A DNA stretch of 64,000 nucleotides from Shewanella cyperi (GCF_017354985.1 NZ_CP071501.1:3387001-3451000), one strand, 5' to 3'. Counted from the stretch's first letter, positions 39,097 to 48,419 are shown. Translations and numbers: made by a program. Notes: generated by a model not told the origin, from the sequence alone.

Positions 39097-39369
39097 CCTT
39101 TATTAGGCCACATCGAAGCCTGGTTGAGCCGACAAGCGGCATAGCTTGCGCGCTTTGCCGTCATGGACAGCCCCGGTCTGCCAAAGCAGCGTAAATCACT
39201 GTATACTGGCGCCCCACTCCCATGAACCCTGACGGTCAGCGATAGCCTACTGCTATTGCGTTTATCTATCCGGTAACCGCCCTTCCTGACCTCTCGGAAT
39301 TGACCTGTCCCTCAAGCTCTAGGGCAGCCAGGGGGTAGTGCAATCAATCAAGACTGGAAAACGCGTTAA

Positions 39370-40395
39370 ATGACTCTGAAACAGCTCAGTGAAACCCCTT
39401 TAAAATCAGGCGACTTGGCTAGCGCGGCACTCAACCGCACCTTTTCGGTCGCCCCCATGCTGGACTGGACAGATCGCCATTACCGCTATTTTGCCAGACT
39501 GATGTCCAAAGAAGCCCTGCTCTATACCGAGATGGTGACCACGGGCGCCATCCTTTATGGCCGCGGAGATTACCTGGCCTATAACGAAGAGGAGCATCCG
39601 CTGGCACTGCAACTCGGAGGCTCGGATCCCAAGGATCTCGCCGCCTGTGCCAGGCTGGCTGAAGCCCGTGGCTACGATGAAATCAACCTCAACGTGGGTT
39701 GCCCTTCAGACAGGGTACAAAATGGTCGTTTCGGCGCTTGTCTGATGGCCGAACCCACACTGGTGGCCGAGTGTGTCGATGCCATGCGGCAACAGGTCAG
39801 CATTCCTGTGACGGTCAAGACCCGCATTGGCATTGACGAGCAGGACAGCTATGAATTCCTGACCGACTTCATTTCCAAAGTCGAGGCGGCCGGCTGCGAT
39901 ACCTTTATCATCCACGCGCGCAAGGCCTGGTTACAGGGCCTGAGCCCGAAGGAAAACCGTGAAATCCCGCCGCTGGATTACGACCGGGTGTATCAACTCA
40001 AGCGCGATTTTTCGCAGCTGTCCATCAGCATCAATGGTGGCGTCACCAGCCTGGAACAGGCCAAGGAACATCTGCAACATCTGGATGGCGTGATGGTGGG
40101 TCGGGAAGCCTACCAAAACCCCTATATACTCGCCGGGGTTGATACCGAACTCTGTAACCGCACCTCTCCCGTCATCACCCGGGATGAGGTTATCGGGAAA
40201 CTACTTCCCTATATAGGGAAACATCTGGCAGAGGGCGGACGGCTGAACCATATTACCCGTCATATCATAGGCTTATACCAAGGACTTCCAGGTTCACGGG
40301 CCTGGAGGCGTTATCTTAGCGAGAATGCCCACAAGCCGGGTGCCGGGATTGAAGTGGTGGAAGCCGCCATCAAAGCCATGGCCGGCAACGACTGA
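39370..40395 (+). CDS. dusA: tRNA-dihydrouridine(20/20a) synthase
   Basis: This 341-residue FMN enzyme reduces uridines 20 and 20a in the tRNA D-loop. The family signature is [18 protein letters not shown], the FMN region [11 protein letters not shown] follows, and the catalytic cysteine is C124 in FGACLM. The ATG at 39370 gives the usual length. Its stop lies 15 bases before the 46-base palindrome that controls the next operon. Confidence 0.96.
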   Translation: MTLKQLSETPLKSGDLASAALNRTFSVAPMLDWTDRHYRYFARLMSKEALLYTEMVTTGAILYGRGDYLAYNEEEHPLALQLGGSDPKDLAACARLAEARGYDEINLNVGCPSDRVQNGRFGACLMAEPTLVAECVDAMRQQVSIPVTVKTRIGIDEQDSYEFLTDFISKVEAAGCDTFIIHARKAWLQGLSPKENREIPPLDYDRVYQLKRDFSQLSISINGGVTSLEQAKEHLQHLDGVMVGREAYQNPYILAGVDTELCNRTSPVITRDEVIGKLLPYIGKHLAEGGRLNHITRHIIGLYQGLPGSRAWRRYLSENAHKPGAGIEVVEAAIKAMAGND

Positions 40396-40410
40396 AGCAC
40401 ATTCAGTATC

Positions 40411-40456
40411 CCCTTTGGTGAAAATCACCACACTTGTGGTAAATTTCACCAAAGGG
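40411..40456 (+). promoter_or_regulatory. 46-base double-dyad upstream activating site
   Basis: Outer arms CCCTTTGGTGAAA and TTTCACCAAAGGG are perfect complements. Inside are two 13-base dyads, GGTGAAAATCACC (40417-40429) and GGTAAATTTCACC (40438-40450), with centres 21 bases apart. There is no T-run, so it is not an intrinsic terminator. Its place about 105 bases upstream of the -24 element fits a bacterial enhancer-binding protein, PspF being the obvious candidate. Confidence 0.7.
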
Positions 40457-40506
40457 CAACTACTCATCCTGTCCCACATCAGCCAAAAATAAATAAATCC
40501 ATTACT

Positions 40507-40519
40507 TATCATCAGCTTA
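40507..40519 (+). promoter_or_regulatory. IHF-like site
   Basis: TATCATCAGCTTA matches WATCAANNNNTTR at all but one defined position. It lies between the activator dyads and the sigma-54 element, where a DNA bend would bring the activator to the promoter. Confidence 0.5.
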
Positions 40520-40535
40520 ACAAGAGTCGAAAAGT

Positions 40536-40551
40536 TGGCACGCCATTTGTA
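40536..40551 (+). promoter_or_regulatory. sigma-54 (-24/-12) promoter
   Basis: TGGCAC-N5-TTGTA fits the consensus TGGCAC-N5-TTGCW with one change (GT for GC at -12). Transcription would begin near 40561, about 30 bases before the first ATG, which has AAGGA upstream. Confidence 0.75.
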
Positions 40552-40591
40552 ATCACCTGTATGTCACTGGTAACTACAAAGGAATGCCATC

Positions 40592-40885
40592 ATGTTGAAT
40601 CGTCAAATACGCAAGTTCTCTGCCCCGATAGCTGTCTTGATGATGTTGGGACTGGGAAGTACCGCCGCCAATGCCGCCGAGGTGAGCAGCACAGATCTGT
40701 TGAGCGCTGTTGAACAAACCGTAAGCGCCAATACCCAGGAAGCACTGAAAGCCTTTGCCACCGAATTGCAGTTGCAATTGCAGGCCGAAGTCGCCAACAC
40801 CTGGTATGAAATGGTCGAAGCTGCGCCCCAGAGCGATGAGCAAGCCGACAGCACCGACACTCAGCTGACTCAAGCCAAGGAGTAA
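40592..40885 (+). CDS. small exported helical protein of the PspC-type operon
   Basis: This 97-residue protein has a signal peptide of about 30 residues ending ANA-AE, then a soluble helical part rich in Gln, Glu and Ala (LLSAVEQTVSANTQEALKAF) with an acidic end. It would act in the periplasm. I recognise no family. It is the first gene behind the sigma-54 promoter, and the following tiny gene starts five bases after its stop. Confidence 0.75.
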   Translation: MLNRQIRKFSAPIAVLMMLGLGSTAANAAEVSSTDLLSAVEQTVSANTQEALKAFATELQLQLQAEVANTWYEMVEAAPQSDEQADSTDTQLTQAKE

Positions 40886-40890
40886 GGGGT

Positions 40891-41004
40891 ATGTGGCTGA
40901 CAGCAGGATTATCGCTGATGACCGCCGCTGTACTTATGCTGCCGGTGGTCACCTTCGCCTTCTGCTCCTGGCTCATCTGCCTGATGCGCTGGCACAGATT
41001 CTGA
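40891..41004 (+). CDS. 37-residue single-helix membrane protein
   Basis: A very short frame starts with ATG at 40891, preceded by AAGGGGT, and ends with TGA at 41004. It reads as one long hydrophobic segment (MTAAVLMLPVVTFAFC and onward) ending in RWHRF. Placement between two cotranscribed small genes, the ribosome binding site and the membrane profile support it. It occupies the position of pspB in classical psp operons, but I see no clear sequence match. Confidence 0.55.
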   Translation: MWLTAGLSLMTAAVLMLPVVTFAFCSWLICLMRWHRF

Positions 41005-41032
41005 TATTGAAAAGTTGATTAGGAGACGCTGA

Positions 41033-41224
41033 ATGTCAATCGAGTCCCGTATGCACAATCCCCGCCGCCTGGTGTGTGGCGTGGCCGCCTCACTGGCACA
41101 CAAGTTTGGCTGGTCCTGTTTCTGGACCCGGATAGTCACAGCCGTGTTGGTGATACTCAATCCGGCCATGGCGCTGCTCTGTTACTTTGCCCTGGCGCTG
41201 GTCATGGACAAGTGGGAGCGCTGA
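41033..41224 (+). CDS. PspC-domain small membrane protein
   Basis: This 63-residue protein is essentially one PspC domain: RRLVCGVAASLAHKFGW, an aromatic WTRIV step, then a hydrophobic helix and a short charged end DKWER. Classical PspC is about twice as long and links membrane stress to PspA. Here there is no PspA in the operon. A GGAG lies upstream. The sigma-54 control region upstream supports membership of an envelope-stress response. Confidence 0.82.
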   Translation: MSIESRMHNPRRLVCGVAASLAHKFGWSCFWTRIVTAVLVILNPAMALLCYFALALVMDKWER

Positions 41225-41298
41225 TCTCTGGTAAATCGCCGGACAAGCGCTCCTCCTGCAACAGGTTTTGTCACAGAGCCTGTCGCAGGAGGAGGGGA

Positions 41299-42042
41299 TC
41301 AGCGGCTCTTGCCAAGGAAGGCAGCAAAGCGGTTTTTGGCCTCATCACTCTTGAGCCGTTCGGAGAAGGCTTCCAGCTCCAGATGCATCTGATGCTGCAC
41401 CCTGTGCTTATGGGGTCGCATCAGTTGTCGGGTGATCCCCAAAGCCTCGGGAGGTTGCTCTGCCAGTTTGTGGGCCTTGGCCAGGGCAAATGCCTGCAAT
41501 TCGTCCATGGGGACCACATCGTTGAGCAGCCTCATGCACAGGGCATCGTCGGCGCCAAAAGACTCTCCGAGCAATAACAGCTCGGCCGCCTTCTGGTAAC
41601 CCACCAACTCAGGCAACAGCATACTGGCACCGGCCTCGGGTACCAGGGCCAGGTTAACGAAGGGTAATTGGAAGCGGGCGGTTTCGTCGGCATAGACCAG
41701 ATCGCAGTGCAGCAGCAAGGTGGTGCCGATACCGACGGCGGCGCCTGAAACCGCAGCCACCAGGGGTTTCTTCAGTTCCAGCAAGCAATAGAGAAAGCGA
41801 ACGGCAGGATGATTGGCACCTAAGTCATTATTTTTTAAAAAATCTGCGACATCATTACCCGAGGTGAAACAATGGCCCTCGCCGGTGATGAGAAAGGCAC
41901 GAATGTCGTTGTCGCTCTCACCTTGCATAAGGTATTCTGTGAGCTGCCGGTACATATCAAGATCGAGTGCATTGCGCTTATCCGGGCGGTTAAAACGAAT
42001 AACCCGCACTCCCTGATCATCCTGAACCTGAATGGTACTCAT
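41299..42042 (-). CDS. enoyl-CoA hydratase/isomerase family protein
   Basis: This 247-residue crotonase-fold protein has the oxyanion-hole regions TSGNDVADF and AAVSGAAVGIGTTLLLHCD. In true hydratases two glutamates sit near the active site; here LVPEAGAS keeps one and the other is not obvious, so an isomerase or other acyl-CoA activity is possible. I start at 42042, where GAGGA lies nine bases upstream; the upstream ATG codons overlap that site. It is divergent from the copper chaperone gene. Confidence 0.87.
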   Translation of the reverse strand: MSTIQVQDDQGVRVIRFNRPDKRNALDLDMYRQLTEYLMQGESDNDIRAFLITGEGHCFTSGNDVADFLKNNDLGANHPAVRFLYCLLELKKPLVAAVSGAAVGIGTTLLLHCDLVYADETARFQLPFVNLALVPEAGASMLLPELVGYQKAAELLLLGESFGADDALCMRLLNDVVPMDELQAFALAKAHKLAEQPPEALGITRQLMRPHKHRVQHQMHLELEAFSERLKSDEAKNRFAAFLGKSR

Positions 42043-42074
42043 GCGTTGTGTCCTCATAGACATGATGGTTTTAC

Positions 42075-42548
42075 ATGGAGTTTATGACATTGAGACAGAT
42101 ATTCAAACAACTGTTTAAAGCCAGTCTGCTGGCCGCTTTCGACCTGTCGGCCCAGGCCCAAGTCATGGTGATGGACGGTTATGTACGCGCCATGCCGCCC
42201 TCAGTGCCCAACAGTGCCGCCTATTTCACCCTCATGAACCACGGCCCGGCCACCAAGCTGGTGTCAGTCTCCTCGCCGGCCGCCGACGAGGCACAGTTGC
42301 ATACCCTGATCACCGAAAATGAGCTGGTTAAAATGCGCCGACTCGACAGCCTGGAGTTACCCGAGCATGGCACAGTCAGCCTCAGTGAAACCGGCAACCA
42401 CATCATGTTGCTGGGATTGAAAGCACCGCTGCAGGAAGGACAGAAGATCGCCCTGACCCTGACCTTTGCCGATGGTCAAAGCCTGGAGATCACTTTGCCG
42501 GTCTCCAAACAAGGGGCCAATGCAGCGCCACACGAACATCACCACTAG
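42075..42548 (+). CDS. PCu(A)C-type periplasmic copper chaperone
   Basis: This 157-residue exported protein has the exact copper motif H76-x10-M87-x21-H109-x-M111 and ends in a His-rich tail, HEHHH. Relatives deliver Cu(I) to the CuA site of cytochrome oxidase. The signal peptide is somewhat unusual, with an Asp inside its hydrophobic part (LLAAFDLSAQA). The ATG at 42075 is used; an ATG three codons later is equally possible. No oxidase genes are nearby. Confidence 0.88.
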   Translation: MEFMTLRQIFKQLFKASLLAAFDLSAQAQVMVMDGYVRAMPPSVPNSAAYFTLMNHGPATKLVSVSSPAADEAQLHTLITENELVKMRRLDSLELPEHGTVSLSETGNHIMLLGLKAPLQEGQKIALTLTFADGQSLEITLPVSKQGANAAPHEHHH

Positions 42549-42560
42549 GGAGTATGTTAG

Positions 42561-43532
42561 ATGCAAATCACATGGAAGAAGATCCTGGCCCTGGCTGCCA
42601 CAGTCATACTGATACTGTACGGTGTCAGCATCTGGTGGAGCAGTGAACCCGATGTCCTTGAACCCGAAGTACTGAACACGGAAACCGGCGAAATCATTAC
42701 CGGTTACGCCACTACCAGTGCCCTGATAAATACCCTGGATACCTTGCTCAGCAAACCCGGTGGTTGGTTATCGAACGACGTGGCCCCGCCGTCGGTGCTG
42801 ATGGACAACATGCCGGCCTTTGAATTCGGCGCTTTGGAGCAAGCGCGGGATCTGGCACTGATCATGCGCAAGGAATTCAGCCGCTCCCAGTCCCAGTCCA
42901 CCGCCGACAACGACCTGTTCGAAGCCCACTCCAAGCTCAACATAGCCCACAGCAACTGGCTGATCCCCAGTGCCGAAAGCCAGTATGGTGATGCAATTAA
43001 ACTGCTCAAGCTGTACCGCGCCCGGATTGCCGACAGCCACAACCAAAATGCCCAGTTCTACGCCCGGGCCGACAATCTCAACGAATGGCTCAAGGAAGTG
43101 CAGAAGCGCCTGGGCAGCATGTCCCAGCGCCTGTCGGCCAGTGTGGGACAGGAAAGGCTGAATACGGATCTGGCCGGCGATACCGCCGCTCGCCAATCCA
43201 CGCCCAATCTCGCCAGCCAGCACATTAAAACCGGTTGGTGGCAGATAGATGACGTCTTTTATGAGGCTCGCGGTTCCTGCTGGGCACTGCTTAATTTCAT
43301 GCGCGCGGTGGAAGTGGATTTTGCCGACGTGTTGAAGAAGAAGAACGCCGAAGTCAGCTTGCGGCAGATCATCCGCGAACTGGAATCCACCCAGCAAACG
43401 GTGTGGAGTCCGATGATCCTCAATGGCAGCGGCTTTGGCCTGGTGGCCAACCATTCCCTGGTCATGGCCAACTACGTGTCCCGCGCCAATGCCGCGGTGA
43501 TAGATTTAACCAACTTGCTTTCACAGGGTTAA
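42561..43532 (+). CDS. DUF2333 family membrane-anchored protein
   Basis: This 323-residue protein has one N-terminal membrane anchor (about residues 8-26), then a large soluble domain beginning SEPDVLEPEVL and GYATTSALINTLDTLLSKPGG, typical of DUF2333. Most of it would face the periplasm. Function is unknown. It lies 12 bases after the copper chaperone gene and two bases before the barrel gene, so the three are probably cotranscribed. Confidence 0.85.
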   Translation: MQITWKKILALAATVILILYGVSIWWSSEPDVLEPEVLNTETGEIITGYATTSALINTLDTLLSKPGGWLSNDVAPPSVLMDNMPAFEFGALEQARDLALIMRKEFSRSQSQSTADNDLFEAHSKLNIAHSNWLIPSAESQYGDAIKLLKLYRARIADSHNQNAQFYARADNLNEWLKEVQKRLGSMSQRLSASVGQERLNTDLAGDTAARQSTPNLASQHIKTGWWQIDDVFYEARGSCWALLNFMRAVEVDFADVLKKKNAEVSLRQIIRELESTQQTVWSPMILNGSGFGLVANHSLVMANYVSRANAAVIDLTNLLSQG

Positions 43533-43534
43533 TT

Positions 43535-44266
43535 ATGAAAAAAGCTATACTGGCGACCGCTTTGCTTGCCACTTCTGTTTCTTCGGCACAGGGCGCCACC
43601 GTCATTGGCTTCAAATTGGGAGCCGACTACTGGTACACAGATGTCAGCGGTACTTTTGCTGATGGCAGCGGCCAGTACCAGGGCTTTGACTATGACAGCT
43701 CAGCCCAGACCAGTCTGTGGGTGGCGATGGAGCATCCGGTACCGGCACTGCCCAATGTGATGATCCGTCAGAACAGCCTCGATGCCGACGGTGAGCTTAA
43801 CGGCGAGTTCAGCTTCGGCGGCCGTGACTTCAACGGTCCCCTGAGCGCCAACAGCGATCTGACCAATACCGATTTCGTGCTCTATTACGAATTATTGGAC
43901 AACGATCTGGTATCACTGGATCTCGGTGCTGCCTACAAGCTGATGGACGGCGCCATCCGGGTTGAACAAAACGGCCTGCCCGGCCAGATGAATATCGACA
44001 GCGGTATCATCATGGGTTATGCCAGTGCCAGCATCGGCGTACCCGGCCTGGGCCTGTATGGCTTTGCCGACGTGCTGACCGGCATAGATGAGACCAGCGT
44101 CTATGACTATGCCGTTGGTCTGGGGTGGGAATTCGATGGTGTGGCCCTGGATACCCGGGTGCGCGGCGGTTACCGTGACTTCAATTTCGACGTCAACAAC
44201 TTCTCAGATGTCAGCAGCAACATGGAATTCAAGGGCTTCTTTGCCGGTGTAGAGCTGGTGTTCTAA
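43535..44266 (+). CDS. TIGR04219-type outer membrane beta-barrel protein
   Basis: This 243-residue protein has a signal peptide ending near AQG-AT (about residue 20) and alternating strands ending in the aromatic GVELVF, as expected for a small outer-membrane barrel. GFKLGADYWYTDVSG near the N terminus and the interrupted strands fit the TIGR04219 family known in Shewanella and relatives. Function is unknown. Hairpin element B follows 20 bases after the stop. Confidence 0.82.
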   Translation: MKKAILATALLATSVSSAQGATVIGFKLGADYWYTDVSGTFADGSGQYQGFDYDSSAQTSLWVAMEHPVPALPNVMIRQNSLDADGELNGEFSFGGRDFNGPLSANSDLTNTDFVLYYELLDNDLVSLDLGAAYKLMDGAIRVEQNGLPGQMNIDSGIIMGYASASIGVPGLGLYGFADVLTGIDETSVYDYAVGLGWEFDGVALDTRVRGGYRDFNFDVNNFSDVSSNMEFKGFFAGVELVF

Positions 44267-44285
44267 GCCGCAGGGAGTAAATAAT

Positions 44286-44510
44286 CCACCTTCTGAAGAA
44301 GGTGGCTTTGCCTAAGCCCCCTAGAAGGGGGCCAAAAGCGACTATTGTTTACCTTACCTACTTTCTTAGTTGTTTAGCCCACTTGTGGAGCTGTGTGAGA
44401 GGTCACACAACCCAACTCGATAAGTCACAATGCCTGAGCCTCAATGTTCATTACAGGCAAAGCCTAAATTGATGATAACCACCTACTGAAGTAGGTGGTT
44501 TAGGGCTGAA
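44286..44510 (+). mobile_element. IS200/IS605-like palindromic mini-element (element B)
   Basis: A 225-base non-coding segment starts with hairpin CCACCTTC-TGAA-GAAGGTGG (44286-44305), then GCCCCCT-AGA-AGGGGGC (44316-44332), and ends with hairpin CCACCTAC-TGAA-GTAGGTGG (44480-44499) plus TTTAGGGCTGA. GGCTTTGCCT after the first hairpin is complementary to AGGCAAAGCC just before the last, so the whole unit can fold. The layout is that of a palindrome-associated non-autonomous IS200/IS605 derivative. The terminal motif matches element A. Confidence 0.6.
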
Positions 44511-44514
44511 AACA

Positions 44515-44545
44515 AAAAAAGGGATTGCACTGCAATCCCTTTTTT
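44515..44545 (-). terminator. terminator of rlmB (bidirectional)
   Basis: GGGATTG/CAATCCC around a CACTG loop is flanked by A7 and T6. Read on the minus strand it ends the rnr-rlmB transcript. It abuts element B. Confidence 0.88.
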
Positions 44546-44557
44546 ATTGACTTGCGG

Positions 44558-45298
44558 TTATGCCAAACGTTGGCGTACCACCTCAAACAGGCATATGCCG
44601 GTCGCCACAGACACGTTGAGGCTGGAGACACTGCCCGCCATGGGAATGGAAATCAGACTGTCGCAACACTCACGGGTCAGGCGTCTCAGCCCCTTGCCTT
44701 CGGCCCCCATGGCAATGGCCAGCGCGCCTTTAAGATCCGCCTTGAACAGGTCGCTGTCCGCTTCACCGGCAGCGCCGGCAATCCACACGCCGCGCTCCTG
44801 CAAGCGCTTCATGGTGCGCGCCAGATTGGTGACCTGGAACAGCGGCACAGTTTCGGCGGCACCACAGGCCACCTTGCTGACGGTGGGCGTCAGCCCGGTG
44901 GAATTGTCCTTGGGTACTATGACGCCATGGACACCTGCGGCATCGGCATTGCGCAGACAGGCCCCCAGGTTATGGGGATCGGTTACGCCATCAAGGATCA
45001 GCAAAAATGGCATTTCTGTCTTGTCGAGCAGCGCCTCAAGATCGTTCTCTGTCAGCACCTTTGCAGGCCGGACCCGCACAATAATGCCCTGGTGCTGTGG
45101 ACTCTCGGCCTTATCATCCAGAGTCTTGCGGGATGCCGCCTGGGGCTTGACCCCCCAGGTCTGGGCTATGTCCAGCAGCGGCACTATGCGCTCGTCCTGA
45201 CGGCCACTGAGCAACCACATTTCCAGCACACGTTCGGGGGCATGCTTCAGCAAGGACTCGACCGCATGAATACCAAATACCAATTCCTGTTTTTTCAT
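44558..45298 (-). CDS. rlmB: 23S rRNA (guanosine-2251-2'-O)-methyltransferase
   Basis: This 246-residue SPOUT enzyme methylates G2251 in the peptidyl-transferase P loop. SPOUT motifs are visible as [30 protein letters not shown] and [15 protein letters not shown], which form the knotted SAM site. The ATG directly follows the rnr stop (TAAATG), so the two are coupled, as in E. coli. Confidence 0.96.
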   Translation of the reverse strand: MKKQELVFGIHAVESLLKHAPERVLEMWLLSGRQDERIVPLLDIAQTWGVKPQAASRKTLDDKAESPQHQGIIVRVRPAKVLTENDLEALLDKTEMPFLLILDGVTDPHNLGACLRNADAAGVHGVIVPKDNSTGLTPTVSKVACGAAETVPLFQVTNLARTMKRLQERGVWIAGAAGEADSDLFKADLKGALAIAMGAEGKGLRRLTRECCDSLISIPMAGSVSSLNVSVATGICLFEVVRQRLA

Positions 45299-47683
45299 TT
45301 ACTTCTTTCTCTTGACTCTTTTCGCTGCCTTGGGCTTTTTAGGGGCATCTTTCTTGGCCGCTGCTGATTTGGCTGCAGGCTTGCCGCGGCGCGATTTGCC
45401 GCCCTTGGCATCACGCTCGCCTTTCGCCAGCTTGGCCCCTTCCAGATTTACCCGCTCACGGGCGCTCATGGGACGTTTGGCTCCCTTGCGTCGACCGCCA
45501 TCGTCTCCCACCATCAGCAGGTCGATTTGCCTGTCGTCCAGATTCACCGCTGCCACCTTGACCGTGACCGGATCGCCTATCTGGTAGATCTGGCCCGAAT
45601 TTTCGCCAATCAGACGCTGGCGATTGGGATCGTATTGGTAGTAGTCATTGCCCAGGCTGGAGATGTGCACCAAGCCATCAATAAACAGCTCATCAAGGCG
45701 CACAAACAAACCAAAACTGGTGACAGAGGCAATCACGGCACTGAAGGTATCCCCCACGTGATCCTGCATGAACTCACACTTGAGCCAGTCAGACACATCA
45801 CGGGTGGCCTCATCGGCGCGGCGCTCGGTATTGGAACACTCTTCCCCGAGTAAATCCAGCTCATCCAGTTGGTAATGGAAACCACCGTCTGCGGTCCATT
45901 TTTCAGTGGCCTCGCCCTGCTCCTTGCTCAACAGGTAACGGATCACCCTATGCAATACCAAATCGGGATAACGGCGTATCGGCGAGGTAAAGTGGGAGTA
46001 TTCCTCCAACGCCAGGCCGAAGTGCCCCTCGTTATCCGGGGTATAAATGGCCTGACGCATGGAGCGCAGCAGCATCACCTGGATAAGCTCGGCATCGGGA
46101 CGCCCCGTGACCTGCTCCATCAGCGCTTGATAGTCGCTGGGTTGCGGTTCCAGACCACCGCCCATGCTCAGGCCACGCTCGGCGAGAAAGTCCTTGAACT
46201 GGGTCAGCTTTTGCTCTGACGGTGATTCGTGTACCCGGTATAGCACCTCACCCTTGTGTTTTTTGACAAACTTGGCCGCGGCCACGTTTGCCAGGATCAT
46301 GCACTCTTCAATGATCTTGTGCGCCTGGTTGCGGGCCCTGGGCACTATGCGTTCAATCTTGCGCTGATCGTTGAAAATAAACTGGGTTTCCAGGGTTTCG
46401 AAGGCAATGGCACCACGACCGGCACGCTGCTCATCCAGCGCCAGATACAGCTCCTGCAACACCTTAAGGTGCGGGAACAGCGTCTGATGCTCGGGCTTGA
46501 TGTCTCCGCCTTCCAGCATGGCCGCCACCTGGGTATAGGTAAAGCGTGCATGGGAATGCATCACAGCCGGGAAAAACTTGTAGCCGGACAGCGCCCCCTT
46601 GGCGGATACCGTCATCTCGGCCACCATGCACAATCTGTCCACACCGGGATTGAGGGAGCACAGGCCGTTGGACAGCTTCTCAGGCAACATGGGGATCACC
46701 TGGGACGGGAAGTACACCGAGTTACCGCGGGCTCGGGCCTCGGTATCCAGGGCCGAGCCTGTGCGGACATAGTGACTGACGTCGGCAATGGCCACCCACA
46801 GGCGCCAACCGCCGCCCTTCTTGCGCTCGGCATACACCGCATCGTCAAAGTCACGGGCATCTTCACCATCTATGGTCACCAGCGGCAACTGGCGCAGATC
46901 AACACGGCCGGCCTTGTCTTCTTCGGTGACTTCATCGGGAATGCGCTTGAGCTTTTTCTCTATGGATGCCGACCAGGTATGGGGCAGATCGTAATTGCGC
47001 AGGGCAATTTCAATCTCCATGCCGGGTGCCATGTCCTTGCCCAGCACCTCGGTGATCTTGCCTCCGGCACGCACATAGCGACCGGGACGACGGGTCAGTT
47101 CCACCACCACCACATCACCGTGGCGGGCACCGGCCTTATCTTCATTGGCTATCTGGATTTCCTGGGTGATGCGTTTGTCGTTGGGCACCACAAAGGCCAT
47201 ACCGGCATCCACCACCATGCGCCCCACCAGAGGGGCGCTGCGTTCGGTCACCAGGCGCACTATGCGGGCGTCGCGGCGGCCGCGGCGATCTACACCGGCC
47301 TTCTGGGCCAGCACCTTGTCGCCGTGGAAATACAGTTGCATATCGCGTTCGTTGATAAACAGGTCATCACCGCCCTCGTCTGGGCGGAAAAAGCCGTAAC
47401 CATCTCTGTGACCCAGTACAGTGCCACACATCAGATCCATACGCTCGGGCAGGCCATAGCTCTGGCCACGGGTGAACACCAGCTCGCCATCACGCTCCAT
47501 GGCACGCAGACGCCGACGCAGGGCTTCAAGCCTTTCTTCATCATGAATATTGAGGGCGTCAGCGATATGATCGCGTGTCAGGGGCGAGGTCTGGGATCTC
47601 AGGTAATCGAGGATATATTCCCGGCTGGGGATCGGGTTGTCGTACTTATCTTGTTCACGCTCAAAATGAGGGTCTTTAATCAT
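45299..47683 (-). CDS. rnr: ribonuclease R
   Basis: This 794-residue processive 3'-to-5' exoribonuclease degrades structured RNA. The order is an N-terminal helix-turn-helix-like region, two cold-shock domains ([16 protein letters not shown]), the RNB catalytic domain with [15 protein letters not shown], an S1 domain, and a Lys/Arg-rich tail. It is followed directly by rlmB. Upstream, motX replaces nsrR of the E. coli order. Confidence 0.97.
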   Translation of the reverse strand: MIKDPHFEREQDKYDNPIPSREYILDYLRSQTSPLTRDHIADALNIHDEERLEALRRRLRAMERDGELVFTRGQSYGLPERMDLMCGTVLGHRDGYGFFRPDEGGDDLFINERDMQLYFHGDKVLAQKAGVDRRGRRDARIVRLVTERSAPLVGRMVVDAGMAFVVPNDKRITQEIQIANEDKAGARHGDVVVVELTRRPGRYVRAGGKITEVLGKDMAPGMEIEIALRNYDLPHTWSASIEKKLKRIPDEVTEEDKAGRVDLRQLPLVTIDGEDARDFDDAVYAERKKGGGWRLWVAIADVSHYVRTGSALDTEARARGNSVYFPSQVIPMLPEKLSNGLCSLNPGVDRLCMVAEMTVSAKGALSGYKFFPAVMHSHARFTYTQVAAMLEGGDIKPEHQTLFPHLKVLQELYLALDEQRAGRGAIAFETLETQFIFNDQRKIERIVPRARNQAHKIIEECMILANVAAAKFVKKHKGEVLYRVHESPSEQKLTQFKDFLAERGLSMGGGLEPQPSDYQALMEQVTGRPDAELIQVMLLRSMRQAIYTPDNEGHFGLALEEYSHFTSPIRRYPDLVLHRVIRYLLSKEQGEATEKWTADGGFHYQLDELDLLGEECSNTERRADEATRDVSDWLKCEFMQDHVGDTFSAVIASVTSFGLFVRLDELFIDGLVHISSLGNDYYQYDPNRQRLIGENSGQIYQIGDPVTVKVAAVNLDDRQIDLLMVGDDGGRRKGAKRPMSARERVNLEGAKLAKGERDAKGGKSRRGKPAAKSAAAKKDAPKKPKAAKRVKRKK

Positions 47684-47722
47684 TCAAATTCCATTGTTTT
47701 CTGCCCTCATTCCCGAGGGCGT

Positions 47723-48346
47723 TCAATAACTCCACATATGCTCACCCCGGGCTCTGGCCACGGAACTGGCGGGCATTTTGGATTCAAGTTTTTGCAGCAG
47801 TTTCCAGGCGTCCTGCTTCATTTTTTCATCACCGAACACTTCGTTATAGAGCCAGTGATAGGCAAGTTCATAGTCACGGGGGCTACCGTAGCCTTCGTTA
47901 TAGAGGCGCACCAGCGCCATACGAGCCAGGAGATCACCGTTGGCCGCCGCCGGCAATACGTACATGACGGCGCGGTTCTTGTCCTTGAACACGTATTTGC
48001 CCTCTTCATAATAGCGGGCAATTTTCAGCATGGCCTCGGCACTTCCCTGTTCCGCCGCTTCCTTCAACATGGAAACGCCGCGGGCGGGGTCGGCCTTAAG
48101 GCACACACCGTGAATAAACATTTCCCCCCACAGAAACTGGTAAAGGGGCTGCTTAAGCACTTCGGCCCTGGCTTCAATATCCTGAACCAGCTGGCATTCG
48201 TCGTTCTTCACCTTGGTAAGGTAATAACCACCGCGGATCATGTCCAGCAACTGTTCCTGGGTATAGACATCCACAGCCTTGGTTTCGGCGTGGGCCAGGC
48301 CGGCAACTGACAGACTGAAAATCAATGCAGAGACTGAACGCAACAT
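47723..48346 (-). CDS. motX: sodium-type polar flagellar motor protein MotX
   Basis: This 207-residue exported protein has a signal peptide ending AHA-E (about residue 20) and two to three Sel1-like repeats (GVSMLKEAAEQGSAEAM, YVLPAAANGDLLARMAL). The segments ECQLVQDIEARA, FLWGEMFIHGVC and YGSPRDYELAYHWLYN match the Vibrio MotX pattern. MotX with MotY forms the T ring around the rotor of Na+-driven flagella and recruits PomA/PomB-type stators. I start at 48346, with GGA eight bases upstream. A hairpin lies in the gap before rnr (47702-47719). Confidence 0.85.
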   Translation of the reverse strand: MLRSVSALIFSLSVAGLAHAETKAVDVYTQEQLLDMIRGGYYLTKVKNDECQLVQDIEARAEVLKQPLYQFLWGEMFIHGVCLKADPARGVSMLKEAAEQGSAEAMLKIARYYEEGKYVFKDKNRAVMYVLPAAANGDLLARMALVRLYNEGYGSPRDYELAYHWLYNEVFGDEKMKQDAWKLLQKLESKMPASSVARARGEHMWSY

Positions 48347-48419
48347 ATCGGTTTCCAACAAAGAAGCAATGACCAATACATCGGCAGTATAACTCAATTC
48401 TTGAGTTGGAAGATGCCAA

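Noticed and set aside
40411..40456. Palindrome as intrinsic terminator of dusA
   Set aside because: No T-run follows on either strand, and its internal double-dyad symmetry and position fit an activator site better.
46256..48310. Open frame of 684 codons on the plus strand
   Set aside because: It runs antisense across rnr and motX; its translation is low in recognisable motifs and rich in His/Gly/Gln, as expected from the reverse complement of GC-rich genes.
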